Shown here piece after piece: positions 17,628 to 26,810 of a DNA stretch of 64,000 nucleotides; positions within the stretch are counted from its first letter, which is position 1; each line of letters begins with the position of its first letter. The notes beneath the pieces are model-generated. The model ran no database searches. It worked only from the letters and a program-made list of their open reading frames with translations, and had not been told where the DNA came from. The DNA is taken from contig CBFIEF010000004.1 in NCBI GenBank assembly GCA_965661545.1, positions 65,954-129,953 of the forward strand, given 5' to 3'. This DNA is from UBA7985 sp965661545. GTDB taxonomy: Bacteria; Pseudomonadota; Alphaproteobacteria; UBA7985. A program made the translations under genes and the position numbers.

Positions 17628-18524
17628 GTGACCCTCTCACCCCTCCTGCGTGCCATTTTGGCGATGACGTTTGCGAGCGCCTTTATCGCCTTTACCACTG
17701 TGATGGCAAAGGGGCTGACAGGGGGCTTTGGACATGAAACGACGCTGCACCCGCTGCAAGTCGGGTTTGGCCGGTTTCTGTTTGCGGCCATCCTTTGGAC
17801 CGGCGTTTGGTACGGCAGCCGGCAAAAGTTTGAACCTGTCCATCTAAGGCTCCACGGCATCCGCGTGGTGCTGGGCTACCTCACCAGCGCCGCCATTTTC
17901 TGGTCTGCCTCGTTGATGGTTTTAGCTGACGCAACGGCCATCAGTTTTCTCAGCCCGATTGTAACCCTTTTGCTGGCTTGGGTACTGCTACGGGAACGGG
18001 TCGGTTGGCGGCGAATCTTTGCGATTGGGGTCATGGTCACGGGTGCGATGATCCTGCTGCGCCCAGGCACTTCGGCGTTTCAGCCTGCGGCGCTGATCGC
18101 TCTGTTTGCTGCTTTGACCGGCGGCGGTGAATCCATTGCCATCAAGATGCTCACCCAACGAGAGCGGTTGATCCAAATCCTATTCATCAACAACGTGATC
18201 GGCGTGGTTCTGGCAACGGTTATCGTGTCATTTGTTTGGATCTGGCCAGCGCCAATTCAGTGGGTTCAATTGGCATCTGTTGGCTTGGGCATGGCGGTAG
18301 CACAGTTGAGCTTCACTTGGGCCATGCGGCAGGTCGATGCCAGCGTGATCATGCCCTTTATCTACACGTCGCTGCTGTTTGCAGCGGTCATGGATTTCTG
18401 GTTGTTTGGCGATCTGCCCGATGGATGGGCAGGCTTTGGGGCCTCGGTCATCGTTCTGGGCGGGATCCTGCTGGCGTGGCAGGAATCACGGCGCGCTGCT
18501 GCCTCCGCCAAAACGGGAAAATAG
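17628..18524 (+). CDS. DMT-superfamily (EamA) transporter
   Basis: 298 residues with ten predicted membrane helices in two EamA halves, including LRERVGWRRIFAIGVMVTGA at the end of the first half. It starts with GTG at 17628. Family members export or exchange small metabolites; the substrate is unknown. It ends 75 bases from the convergent 134-residue protein. AGAGGTC and GACCTCT in that gap could pair into a shared hairpin. Confidence 0.85.
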   Translation: MTLSPLLRAILAMTFASAFIAFTTVMAKGLTGGFGHETTLHPLQVGFGRFLFAAILWTGVWYGSRQKFEPVHLRLHGIRVVLGYLTSAAIFWSASLMVLADATAISFLSPIVTLLLAWVLLRERVGWRRIFAIGVMVTGAMILLRPGTSAFQPAALIALFAALTGGGESIAIKMLTQRERLIQILFINNVIGVVLATVIVSFVWIWPAPIQWVQLASVGLGMAVAQLSFTWAMRQVDASVIMPFIYTSLLFAAVMDFWLFGDLPDGWAGFGASVIVLGGILLAWQESRRAAASAKTGK

Positions 18525-18599
18525 AGAGGTCAGAGGCCGCCGCGCTGGCGACCTCTACCCCAACGCCGTGTCAATCCGGCGTTTTAGCCCCCAAAGAGC

Positions 18600-19004
18600 T
18601 TAGTCGACGACGTGGATTTCCCACTGTGCGACGCCATTGGCATCAACGTCCCAGCTGTATACGCACGCCTTGCCGTTGAGCTCAGCGAATGCTTCTGAAT
18701 GGCTGGAAAAGTATACCGCACCGCGGAACACAGAGCCGCCGTCTGGTGTTGGATGACCAGCACCGGTCGCCCGGTAAGTTGCTGCCCCAGCCGCCGACAA
18801 GATGACGCCCGAGTTCGGGCACTCGCCGTAAAAAGAGCCGTCCGGCTGCATGTCAGCGGAGTATGTCGCCATGAACTGTACGTCATGACCGAGCAAGGTG
18901 CCCTGGCCTGCGCCAGTGGTTTCCAAGGACGGCATGCCATAATCGCTTGGAAGTGCCTTAACAGTGGTTGCGCCGCTCATTGAGCCTACGTGTTTACCCA
19001 GCAT
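18600..19004 (-). CDS. Conserved-looking soluble protein of unknown function (134 aa)
   Basis: The frame is open to 19094, but ATG 19004 has AAGGAA seven bases upstream and is the likely start (MLGKHVGSMSGATTVKALP). It has no signal peptide. The sequence is rich in Gly, Ala, Ser and aromatic residues in alternating strands (VQFMATYSADMQPDGSFYGE, VFRGAVYFSSHSEAFAEL) and looks like a small beta-barrel, in the style of lipocalin-like or allene-oxide-cyclase-like folds. I do not recognise the family. It borders a strongly AT-rich island and may belong to acquired DNA. Confidence 0.55.
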   Translation of the reverse strand: MLGKHVGSMSGATTVKALPSDYGMPSLETTGAGQGTLLGHDVQFMATYSADMQPDGSFYGECPNSGVILSAAGAATYRATGAGHPTPDGGSVFRGAVYFSSHSEAFAELNGKACVYSWDVDANGVAQWEIHVVD

Positions 19005-19561
19005 TTTTTCGTTCCTTATTGAAGAAATTGTCCAAATATCGGGGCCTGCATTGTTGCTGCACTTCGAACCCGCAAGCTTCGGCGGATTCGACACTCATCT
19101 AACTGACTAACAATACTCACATAGACGTCGTGATAAGTATAACGTTCGCTGATCGATAACCCTTTCATGAGCCTCAATAGATCGACGAACATTGATCGCA
19201 TTTATGCTTCCCGTAGTGAGAAAGCTATTCGTCAAACGCAATATTTGTCAATTTGTTATAAACAATATTTTTATTATTTTAATTTGGTCATTATTCTGAA
19301 ATTTTCGCCGTGACTTTTTTAATGAAACATTTTTACTGATAAACCAATTTATTATCATTATGATAGTATTATAATACAGTATAATGTTGTTGTTTTATTT
19401 CATATGACTGGCTCAAAACAATTTTTTTCATTCATCATCAAGCGGACTGTTTCACATAGATTTACGAAAATATGTATATTGCCGCCATTCTTCTTAATTT
19501 TTATTGAAAGTAAGACCGGTTCAAATCACGCTTTGGCTTCATCAACCAAAGGAACCGACCG
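19005..19561. other. AT-rich non-coding island
   Basis: From about 19200 to 19500 the base composition drops far below the rest of the window, with long A/T runs, GTATTATAATAC (a perfect 12-bp palindrome near 19365) and many TTATT motifs. No gene longer than 60 residues fits. It probably holds the promoter of the secreted protein at 19562 and may be bound by a silencing or bending protein. It may also mark an insertion boundary. Nothing else could be identified. Confidence 0.6.
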
Positions 19562-20335
19562 ATGAAACGACTCATTGCGATAGCGTTAGCTTCCCTTTCA
19601 ATTCCATCTCTGGCCGCCGCCCAAGCGGCTTATGTCAGCATGTCCTTCTGGAACGTCCCTGCAGACCCTGCGGCCCTGATCCAAAACCCCGCTTTGGTGG
19701 CGCAGTTTCAGAGTGTGATCGACGCGGGAGCCGATCAAATTCACTCCGCGCGACTGTCCGAAAGCGGGGTTGCCAACATTACTTTCTATGAGATGAACGA
19801 CGCCCTTGATGCAGTGTTGGAACAGACCGCCGCGCTGCGAGACGGGGCCGCAAACAACCCGGGATTTGAAATGTTGGAGGTGCTGCAAGGCGTGGCGCTA
19901 ACACAAATCGATGCGACACCAGCAACAAGCCGTCTTGGCTATCTATCCGGCGGCCTTGGAAATGTCAGCTCGAGTGATGGTGGGTGCATTCTGCTTTCTG
20001 GAAGCAGCAGCGATAACGGCTGTCCGGGGGCTGAAGGCCAAAGCGAACACGTCAGCATTTCCGTTTGGAATGTTCCCGCTGATCCGGCTGCTTTGGCACA
20101 AGATCCCGCTTTAGCGGGCCAGCTCCAAGCCTTTGTGGATCTGGGCGCAAGCCGTCTTTACCCCGTTCGACTGTCTGAAAGCAGCATCGCCATTTTGACC
20201 TTCTACCCGGTTGACGATGCGCTCGAAGACGTTCTCGCACACTCGCGCGCAACCCGAGCCACAACAGCCGAAGCCACACCGGGCTTTGAGCTGCTGGACG
20301 TCTACGAAGCACCCGTTCTCTTTGTTGCCCAGTAG
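19562..20335 (+). CDS. Secreted protein with an internal domain duplication
   Basis: 257 residues. A signal peptide (cleavage after ALA/AAA near 21) is followed by two tandem units of about 95 residues: 25-115 (SFWNVPADPAALIQNPALVAQF) and about 165-255 (SVWNVPADPAALAQDPALAGQL). Both contain ARLSES or VRLSES, a short hydrophobic strand ending in TFY, and FEMLEVLQG or FELLDVYEA. A Gly/Ser linker holding two Cys, which might form a disulfide, separates them. The repeats clearly come from a gene duplication. The function is unknown. A strong terminator follows. Confidence 0.7.
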   Translation: MKRLIAIALASLSIPSLAAAQAAYVSMSFWNVPADPAALIQNPALVAQFQSVIDAGADQIHSARLSESGVANITFYEMNDALDAVLEQTAALRDGAANNPGFEMLEVLQGVALTQIDATPATSRLGYLSGGLGNVSSSDGGCILLSGSSSDNGCPGAEGQSEHVSISVWNVPADPAALAQDPALAGQLQAFVDLGASRLYPVRLSESSIAILTFYPVDDALEDVLAHSRATRATTAEATPGFELLDVYEAPVLFVAQ

Positions 20336-20345
20336 AACCAAATGG

Positions 20346-20381
20346 TGGCTCTGAGCATTGATTCAGAGCCACTCCTTTTTT
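20346..20381 (+). terminator. Intrinsic terminator
   Basis: A perfect 9-bp stem (TGGCTCTGA paired with TCAGAGCCA, 8-base loop) is followed by CTCC and six T residues. It ends the transcript of the duplicated-domain secreted protein, 11 bases after its stop. Confidence 0.85.
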
Positions 20382-20411
20382 GAGATTTCGGCACGGCTCG
20401 AACCCAGCGTC

Positions 20412-20807
20412 TTAAACGGCAGGCTGGATGAGATCCCAAAGATTACCGAAGTCATCTCGGAACACGGCAACTTTACCGTAAGGCTCCGTGCGCGGTGCTT
20501 CTTGGAATTCAATCCCGCTCCTGATGAAATCTGCAAAATCGCGGTCGAAGTCATCGGTTTGCAAGAAAAACCCAACGCGATCTCCAACCTGCTGCCCCAT
20601 CGCCCGTCGCTGCTGGTCATTGCCGGGCTGAGCAAGAATCAAACGCGCCTGGCTGCTGTTGGCCGGGGCCACCACGAGCCAGCGCTTGCCGCCGCCTAAG
20701 TCCACATCCTCCAAAACGCCAAAACCCATTTTGTCGCGAAAACATGCAAGACCTTCCGCATAGCTCGGGACAATGACGGTTACACCGCTGAGGGAGCGCT
20801 GGATCAT
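20412..20807 (-). CDS. Glyoxalase/VOC family protein
   Basis: 131 residues, one VOC unit of paired beta-alpha-beta-beta-beta modules. Recognisable pieces are VTVIVPSYAEGLACFRDKMGF, the mid-domain RLILAQPG and the closing FRDDFGNLWDLIQPAV with the metal-site Glu position replaced by the family-typical Asp-rich end. Such proteins act as dioxygenases, isomerases or drug-binding proteins. The substrate is not predictable. It lies 39 bases downstream of the large fusion gene on the same strand and may be cotranscribed with it. Confidence 0.8.
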   Translation of the reverse strand: MIQRSLSGVTVIVPSYAEGLACFRDKMGFGVLEDVDLGGGKRWLVVAPANSSQARLILAQPGNDQQRRAMGQQVGDRVGFFLQTDDFDRDFADFIRSGIEFQEAPRTEPYGKVAVFRDDFGNLWDLIQPAV

Positions 20808-20846
20808 TTAACTGGAACTTTCAAAGAGTGAGAGATGGAGAAGCAT

Positions 20847-23800
20847 TCACGACGATCGCAAACTCAAAGCGCGCAGACTGTCGTCCATGGCTTCAAGGAA
20901 AAAAGCGGCGTCCGCTTCGGTGAAACACAGGGGAGGTCGGATCTTCAGCACGCTGTCATGCGGCCCATCCGACCCCATCAAGATCCGCCGGTCTCGCATG
21001 GCGTTCACCAACTGACCAACGGTTTCCGTGGCGGGGTGGCCGTCATCACGGCAGAGCTCAACACCCAAAAACAAACCCAGCCCCCGCACGTCGGCGGAAA
21101 GCTTGCAGTCCGCAAACAGAGACTGCAGCCCATCAAGCAGAATGTCCCCGGTTCGAGCCGCCAAATCGGTCAGGTTTTCCGCCTCGATGACCTCCAAAAC
21201 AGCCTTCCCGGCTGCGCAGGAAACCGTAGACCCACCAAAGGTCGAAAAGAACTCCATCCCGTTGTTAAACGAGGCCGCAATTTCCTTGCGCGTGATGACT
21301 GCACCCATGGGGTGCCCATTCCCAATTGGCTTTCCTAGCACCACGATGTCCGGGTGCAAACCTTGGTGCTCAAACGCCCAAAAATGCGCGCCCAGCCGCC
21401 CCAATCCGGTTTGCACTTCATCGGCGATCATCAGACCGCCTTGCGCCCTTACCGCGCCTTCAAGGCTTTTGAGATAACCGTTGGGCGGAATGAGTTGTCC
21501 GCCAACACTGGGAAAAATCTCCAGCAAGCAGCCAGCCAAGGTATGATCCGTTCCGCCAATTTTCTGGATCAAATCAGCAGCTTCATCGGCGTACATCTGA
21601 GCGGCGTCTGACCCCTGGAATGGCCCACTGAACGTGTTCGGAATGGGCAGAACATGAACCCAATCAGCCTGCCCCTGTCCACCCGGACCGGCAAACTTGT
21701 AGTGACTGACGTCCAGCGCCTTTTGCGTGATACCGTGATAGCCAACCTCCGAAACCGCCATATCTTTGCGGCCCGTATAAGCACCCGCGAGACGCATCGC
21801 GACCTCATTGGCTTCGCTGCCAGAGTTAACCAGAAAGCACGTATCGAACTCGTCAGGAAACAGCGAAAGCAGGTGCTCGACATAATCCAAATGCTGCTCG
21901 GACAAATAGCGCGTGTTGGTGCTCAGCCGCTGCACCTGCTCGGTGATCCGCTGCGCCACATGCGGGTGCGCATGACCCACGTGGGGGACGTTGTTATAGG
22001 CGTCGAGAAACCGACGGCCATCAGCATCGATGAGCGTGCTGCCTTGGCCGCGGATCATGTTGATCGGGTCACGATAGGACAGCTTTAGGTTCGCCGCCGT
22101 CATCGCTTTGCGTCGGTCCTTCAGCGTTTCCAGCGGTGCCGGACGCGCATCGATCATTGCTGCTGGAAGGCCAAGCAGGCCCGCCGGGTTTGGGAAAAGC
22201 TCGCTCCACAAATCCCAGCCGTCGGCATCAACCACACCGGGCCAGAGATCCACGTTTTCTGAAGCATTGGCCCCGCTGACCTGCAAGTGCAAATGCGGCG
22301 GCCAACCGCCGTTTTCATCAACATCGCCCAAGCGGGCAATAACCGTCCCTGCCTCAAACCGCCGCCCGACCATCATGCCATCGGCTGAGGCGCGGCTTAA
22401 GTGACCGTAGAGCGCACAAAACGTCGTGCCGTCTTTGTTTTCATGCTCGAGGATGAGCGTGCCACCATAGTCATGGCGGGTTGGGCGATATTCGGACTGA
22501 ACAACCCGGCCCGGCAAGACGGCATGCACAGCCGTTCCTGGCGGCAAAAACACGTCGATGCCAATGTGAACCGTTCGCCGCCGTCTCGCCACGTGATCGG
22601 TGCGGCCAAAGGCTTCACCGCCGTAGATCAAACGCGCCTCGCCATAGCGCCCGAGGACTGTCTCACTGTGTGCGCTCACCCCCTGCATCACACCATCGAG
22701 TTCACGCTCGTCTGGCTCTGTCCGATTGGCGGTCAGAAGGATATTCGCCGGCGTTAAATCGAGCGCCGTGGCGACTGTCAGGTCCGCAGCAAACATTGGC
22801 GCATCCAGTTGCCCTGGAATAGCGGCAGCCACGGTCTGGTCCGCGAGACCGGCTACTTGCCGCAAGCGCTTGGCGACAAAACGCGGATCCAAGTCGCGGG
22901 CCAATTGCAACAGCGCCAGTGCGGGTTGTTCCGAGATGACAACGTAAGCATCATCGGGAAACTCAACTTGGCGCAGCCCCGAATTGGTAACGCTGACGGC
23001 CAACCGCATCAGCAACAGCGGCCAAAGCGCATCAAGCTCGGCACCGGACAACGAGGCCGTTTGGCTGTATCCAGCAACCAGCGCAGCAACCGCTTCCACC
23101 GGTTGCTCGTGATCCATGGCCAGATAAGCGCCCGCAATCGCCAGATCCGCAAGCCGTGGATTATAGAGTGAATCGCCAAAGTCGATTACACCAGACAGCT
23201 CTGGCCCCAGACCGGGTTGGGCGACTGCGAGTAGGTTTTGCTGGTTCAGATCATTATGGATCGCTTGCTGCGGCAGACTCTGCAACAACGGCTTGCCCTG
23301 CGTTTGATACCACTCAAGCAAGGCCGCGATTTGTGCTTGCACGGCGTCCTGCTGGTCAAACACGGAGAGATGATTGTTGATCCAATCCGCCGCGCTTAAA
23401 TCCCACTTGAGCGAGCGGTCCAAACGGGGATGACGAAAGCTGCTGAGGGCTTCGTGCATGCGCGCTGTCATGGCGCCAATTTGGTGGGCAAGGCTCGGTG
23501 TCGACGCGCACTGATCCAAAGTGGCACCGGGCAGCAGTGCAACCCGCCAGATCAGCCGGAGGCGGCCTTCTTGGTCGAGAGCTTGGGCATAATCTGAACC
23601 TGAATCCGTGCGAATGACCTTAGGAACAGGGACGCCGTTAACGTCGCTTAGGTGCGAGATCAACCCAATCTGAAAATCGATTTCTTCGGGCTCACAGTCC
23701 ACCCGCATGACCTTCAGTACACTGGGTGAGCCGTCTATTTCCTTGGCAAGAAAGTTCAGGTCATACTCCCCGTAAAGCGCCTGCAACTTCGGCTGACCGC

Positions 23801-23867
23801 TCCACTGCAGAGATGCCTGCTCAGCCCAAAACGTCAGGGTGTCAATTGGGGGTGTTTCTCGGCTCAC
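20847..23867 (-). CDS. Three-domain fusion: APH-type kinase, M23 peptidase, class III aminotransferase/phospholyase
   Basis: 1006 residues, GTG start at 23867. Residues about 20-330 form an APH/hydroxylysine-kinase-like fold (Brenner motif IHNDLNQQN at 203-211, IDFGDS at 228-233). About 400-560 is an M23 zinc-peptidase fold with HIGID at 434, YGHL and HLHL at 525-528, so the metal ligands appear intact. About 590-1006 is a class III PLP enzyme (NSGSEANE, ADEVQTGLGR, PLP lysine in VLGKPIGNG near 846). In animals, separate hydroxylysine kinase and 5-phosphohydroxylysine phospho-lyase act in sequence; the fusion suggests the same phosphorylate-then-eliminate logic on an amino alcohol. The M23 part is unexplained. 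It has no signal peptide. Confidence 0.88.
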   Translation of the reverse strand: MSRETPPIDTLTFWAEQASLQWSGQPKLQALYGEYDLNFLAKEIDGSPSVLKVMRVDCEPEEIDFQIGLISHLSDVNGVPVPKVIRTDSGSDYAQALDQEGRLRLIWRVALLPGATLDQCASTPSLAHQIGAMTARMHEALSSFRHPRLDRSLKWDLSAADWINNHLSVFDQQDAVQAQIAALLEWYQTQGKPLLQSLPQQAIHNDLNQQNLLAVAQPGLGPELSGVIDFGDSLYNPRLADLAIAGAYLAMDHEQPVEAVAALVAGYSQTASLSGAELDALWPLLLMRLAVSVTNSGLRQVEFPDDAYVVISEQPALALLQLARDLDPRFVAKRLRQVAGLADQTVAAAIPGQLDAPMFAADLTVATALDLTPANILLTANRTEPDERELDGVMQGVSAHSETVLGRYGEARLIYGGEAFGRTDHVARRRRTVHIGIDVFLPPGTAVHAVLPGRVVQSEYRPTRHDYGGTLILEHENKDGTTFCALYGHLSRASADGMMVGRRFEAGTVIARLGDVDENGGWPPHLHLQVSGANASENVDLWPGVVDADGWDLWSELFPNPAGLLGLPAAMIDARPAPLETLKDRRKAMTAANLKLSYRDPINMIRGQGSTLIDADGRRFLDAYNNVPHVGHAHPHVAQRITEQVQRLSTNTRYLSEQHLDYVEHLLSLFPDEFDTCFLVNSGSEANEVAMRLAGAYTGRKDMAVSEVGYHGITQKALDVSHYKFAGPGGQGQADWVHVLPIPNTFSGPFQGSDAAQMYADEAADLIQKIGGTDHTLAGCLLEIFPSVGGQLIPPNGYLKSLEGAVRAQGGLMIADEVQTGLGRLGAHFWAFEHQGLHPDIVVLGKPIGNGHPMGAVITRKEIAASFNNGMEFFSTFGGSTVSCAAGKAVLEVIEAENLTDLAARTGDILLDGLQSLFADCKLSADVRGLGLFLGVELCRDDGHPATETVGQLVNAMRDRRILMGSDGPHDSVLKIRPPLCFTEADAAFFLEAMDDSLRALSLRSS

Positions 23868-24000
23868 GAGGTCGCGCCTATCCTGATGGGTCTTTGGTAC
23901 TTGATCCGCCTACAGTGAGCCAGCAACGTGTCAGAGCACAACCAAGCTTTCAAGCCTATCTCAACGCCTAAGCGGCCTCAGCGGCGCGATTATGCCAGAC

Positions 24001-24045
24001 AAAAAAAGGGTGCCCGGTGCGGCCTGTTCCGGCCAGCGGGCACCC
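24001..24045 (-). terminator. Intrinsic terminator (minus strand)
   Basis: A long GC-rich hairpin (GGGTGCCCG facing CGGGCACCC, with an inner GGCC pairing) lies between 24008 and 24045. On the minus strand it is followed by seven T residues. It ends transcription of the membrane-protein gene at 24079-24513. Confidence 0.85.
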
Positions 24046-24078
24046 TACGTCACCGTCCTGAAACGGAGAGACTAAGCC

Positions 24079-24513
24079 CTACTTCTCCGAGAAATCGGAG
24101 CCTGGCAGCCAAATGGTGCCCAGAGCGATCACCAAGAAGACGGCGGTGAAGACCACCGTACCGATGTCACCGAACAGGTTCGCCTGTGCTGGCAGGACGT
24201 CGCCAGCGCTCGCACCCATCTGCTCCATGAAAGCAATTGCGTTGTTCGAAAGCGACGCGCCAGCTGCTTGAGCATCAGCAAGACGGAGGGCAGTGAGCTG
24301 CTCGATTTGTGGGCGCAACGAGCCGATGTTCAGGCTGAAGAAGCCAATGATGAGGCCGAACAGGGACACCAGCGCTTTGGCTACAATGTTGTTCTGACGA
24401 GCAAACCGCGCAGCACGGAATACGATGAAGACACCAATGACAACAGCAATTTGGAACAAACCGTTCGCAACGTATGACTGAGTCTGGGCGTTAAAGATCT
24501 GAAGTTCTTCCAT
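24079..24513 (-). CDS. Small integral membrane protein (144 aa), unknown function
   Basis: The frame is open to 24690, but ATG 24513 has GGAG about ten bases upstream and starts just before the first helix, so the shorter form is chosen. Membrane segments are near residues 18-35, 45-65 and 110-130; between the last two is an Ala/Gln-rich helical region, LTALRLADAQAAGASLSN. No family is recognised. Single gene with its own terminator. Confidence 0.68.
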   Translation of the reverse strand: MEELQIFNAQTQSYVANGLFQIAVVIGVFIVFRAARFARQNNIVAKALVSLFGLIIGFFSLNIGSLRPQIEQLTALRLADAQAAGASLSNNAIAFMEQMGASAGDVLPAQANLFGDIGTVVFTAVFLVIALGTIWLPGSDFSEK

Positions 24514-24842
24514 GGGACTAGGGCTCCGTTTGGAATATGAGTGATGGCCACACACAGACCTACGCCACTGACATGAAAGGGATCTTATCTCTTTCGCCTC
24601 AGCCGTGGAGAGCATTGTGCGACATTTGATGTTTATCAAAACTTTATGCGACTCCAAGTCTCTTTCGCCTACATATTCATTATTTCGCAAATTTTACGCC
24701 TATAATTTGTGCTAGAGTCTCAAATCGACACATATTTTTAGGAATTCTCTGCGTCCGGGCGTGTGCTTGTTCGTGGCCATGGGTTTCGCCCCGGCCCTTC
24801 CCCCAGCACCCGCGTACGACTAGGGTTGAGTGGTGTTTCTGC
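24514..24842. other. Divergent intergenic region, no gene seen
   Basis: 329 bases between the membrane protein (minus) and the SDR gene (plus). The half near 24600-24740 is AT-rich and probably contains the divergent promoters; the right part is GC-rich. No RNA gene, strong hairpin or repeat stood out. Confidence 0.5.
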
Positions 24843-25622
24843 TTGAGGGGAGAGCGTGCCATCCGAGTTATCATTACAGCCGGAGCCAGCGGACTCGGCG
24901 CCGCGATTGCAGATGCCTTTCTGGGGCAAGGCGCACAAGTCCATACCTGCGACATCGACCAAGCCGCCGTTGAGCGCCGCCGCGCAGAACAGTCAAATCT
25001 GGCAATAGAAGCCCTCGACGTCCGTGATTTTGACGCGCTGCGGGTCTGGACCGAACGCGCCGTCGCAGCGATGGGTGGATGCGACGTGCTCATCAACAAC
25101 GCCGGCGTTGCCGGTCCGGTTGGTTTGGCCGAGGAGATCAGCATCGACCGGTGGCGTGACTGTATGCAGATCAATCTCGATGCCCAGCTTGTGACCTGTC
25201 AGGCAGCCATCCCGACGATGAAGGCTCAAGGATCAGGAGTGATCCTCAACATGTCTTCAACCTCGGGCCTCTATGGCACCCCAAACCGGGCGGCTTACAC
25301 GGCCAGCAAGTGGGGCGTGATTGGGCTGACCAAGACTTTGGCGATTGAGTTGGGGCCCTTTGGCATCCGCTGCAACGCCATTTGTCCGGCATCCGTGGAA
25401 GGCGAACGCATTGACCGGGTTTTAGCATCTCAAGCTGAAGCCACTGGAGAAACTATCGACGGTGTCCGCGAAGACTACACCGCCGGTACCAGCCTGCGCC
25501 GCTTCGCCCGCGCCTCGGAAATTGCCGACATGTGTGTATTTCTGGCGTCCAGCAACGCCGCTTTTGTCTCGGGACAGGCCATCGCCGTCGACGGGAACAC
25601 GGAAACCTACCGGATGACCTGA
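24843..25622 (+). CDS. Short-chain dehydrogenase/reductase (SDR)
   Basis: About 250-259 residues, a classical NAD(P)-dependent SDR. The cofactor motif is TAGASGLG near residue 12, with NNAGVAG near 87, the Ser of NMSSTSG and YTASK (catalytic Tyr and Lys). It has the usual C-terminal VSGQAIAVDGN. The N-terminus is odd: no ATG or GTG is available in frame just before the fold. The only standard option is TTG at 24843; initiation at an ATC/ATT codon after GGGGAG is possible. It is divergent from the membrane gene. Confidence 0.87.
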   Translation: MRGERAIRVIITAGASGLGAAIADAFLGQGAQVHTCDIDQAAVERRRAEQSNLAIEALDVRDFDALRVWTERAVAAMGGCDVLINNAGVAGPVGLAEEISIDRWRDCMQINLDAQLVTCQAAIPTMKAQGSGVILNMSSTSGLYGTPNRAAYTASKWGVIGLTKTLAIELGPFGIRCNAICPASVEGERIDRVLASQAEATGETIDGVREDYTAGTSLRRFARASEIADMCVFLASSNAAFVSGQAIAVDGNTETYRMT

Positions 25623-25631
25623 GGGGCCGGC

Positions 25632-26258
25632 CTAAGACGCGTCAGTCGCAAGGAAAGACGAGGCCGACAGCACCACGACGACGACCAGACCGCCTGCCAT
25701 GATGAAGTTGATCCATCTCTGTGTGCGGTCTGAGAGGTTTAATCCATGCAGCTGAACTCCAGCCCAGAGCCACAGAAAATGCATCGGCAACCAAATAGCG
25801 TTGGCAATGAGGATTTTGGTGGTCAATTCAAACCCAACAGCATCGGGGGCGTAGTTAAACCCCGTCACCATCGACGTCATCACCGCGTAAGCCTTCGGAT
25901 TCACGGTCTGGATCAGGATTCCACCAATGATCCCGGGCGGTCGGGGTGAGCTGATGACAGCAAGCTTAACCCCCGCCAGCGCAATCTTGCTCGCAAGGTA
26001 AAGCAAAAAGCCCAAGGAAGCGGCAACGAGGACCAACCGGAGCCAAGGCACGGAGAACAGAACAGCAGCAAAACCCGTCACAACTGCCAGCAAAATCAAG
26101 TTAGCGCCAATCAGCAAGCCAAAGACAAAGCCCGCTGAGCGCCGGAACCCATAGGACGCGCCAAATCCGGCAGCGGTTAGGACCGCAGGTCCAGGTGTCA
26201 ACATGATCAATAGAAGAGCAGCGGTAAAACTCAGCACGGGTGCCGTCTCCAAACCCAT
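25632..26258 (-). CDS. LysE/RhtB-family amino-acid exporter
   Basis: 208 residues from ATG 26258 (a TTG three codons upstream is also in frame). About six membrane helices and the family motif LTPGPAVLTAAGFGASYGFR near residue 20, plus NPKAYAVMTSMV near 122, mark a LysE/RhtB translocator, which exports amino acids or homoserine lactones. It ends ten bases from the convergent SDR gene. The substrate is unknown. Confidence 0.86.
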   Translation of the reverse strand: MGLETAPVLSFTAALLLIMLTPGPAVLTAAGFGASYGFRRSAGFVFGLLIGANLILLAVVTGFAAVLFSVPWLRLVLVAASLGFLLYLASKIALAGVKLAVISSPRPPGIIGGILIQTVNPKAYAVMTSMVTGFNYAPDAVGFELTTKILIANAIWLPMHFLWLWAGVQLHGLNLSDRTQRWINFIMAGGLVVVVVLSASSFLATDAS

Positions 26259-26362
26259 AGGATGCAAGGCGCTAATTGAATGTCAACGCGATAAGGAAGC
26301 GCCCGCGCCAGCTTTAACACCTGCTTCGTTAAGCGCGATAGCACTCCGCATGCCGACCAAAC

Positions 26363-26400
26363 AAAAAAAGAGCCCGCGCTGGTCAGAGCGCGGGCCTCTA
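26363..26400 (-). terminator. Intrinsic terminator (minus strand)
   Basis: GAGCCCGCGCT and AGCGCGGGCCTC form a strong stem at 26370-26398, followed on the minus strand by seven T residues. It lies 85 bases downstream of the DUF6356 gene, which reads towards it. Confidence 0.8.
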
Positions 26401-26484
26401 TTTGGAGGATGAACGTGATTATTCTGTGGGAGGCACGTTCACCTGAGAAGTCTGATGTTGATTAACGTCAGGATAGAAGCCCCC

Positions 26485-26694
26485 TTAACGGCTCTGCAGT
26501 TGGTCATTAAGGGCACGAACAGCTACGCTTGCATTTTTCTTGAAAATGCACGGCAATAACGCATGTACTAACGCCGCAAAAGCAGCGCCGAAGAGCTTAA
26601 CTGAGAAGCTAACCGCAAAATTGAAGTGTTCAAAGTACCCTTCATCCACCGAACGGGGATGAGCGAGGAATATTTGATCAAGCAAGCGGGACAT
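26485..26694 (-). CDS. DUF6356-type small protein (69 aa)
   Basis: The sequence HPRSVDEGYFEHFNFAVSFS, then LVHALLPCIFKKNASVAVRAL, matches the short DUF6356 family of alphaproteobacteria, sometimes annotated near capsule genes. It has one hydrophobic stretch (residues 25-50) that may be membrane-associated. The function is not known. It is divergent from the Lrp-family regulator with 116 bases between. Confidence 0.75.
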   Translation of the reverse strand: MSRLLDQIFLAHPRSVDEGYFEHFNFAVSFSVKLFGAAFAALVHALLPCIFKKNASVAVRALNDQLQSR

Positions 26695-26810
26695 GCAGCT
26701 GTTATCCTTTCAATGACAGGAGTGATATTACACCAATTACCATCAGTTTTTGTCTCTTTATTTTAACTCTGAATCCTTTATATTGGGATTTCATCCCAAG
26801 GATTACCAAA

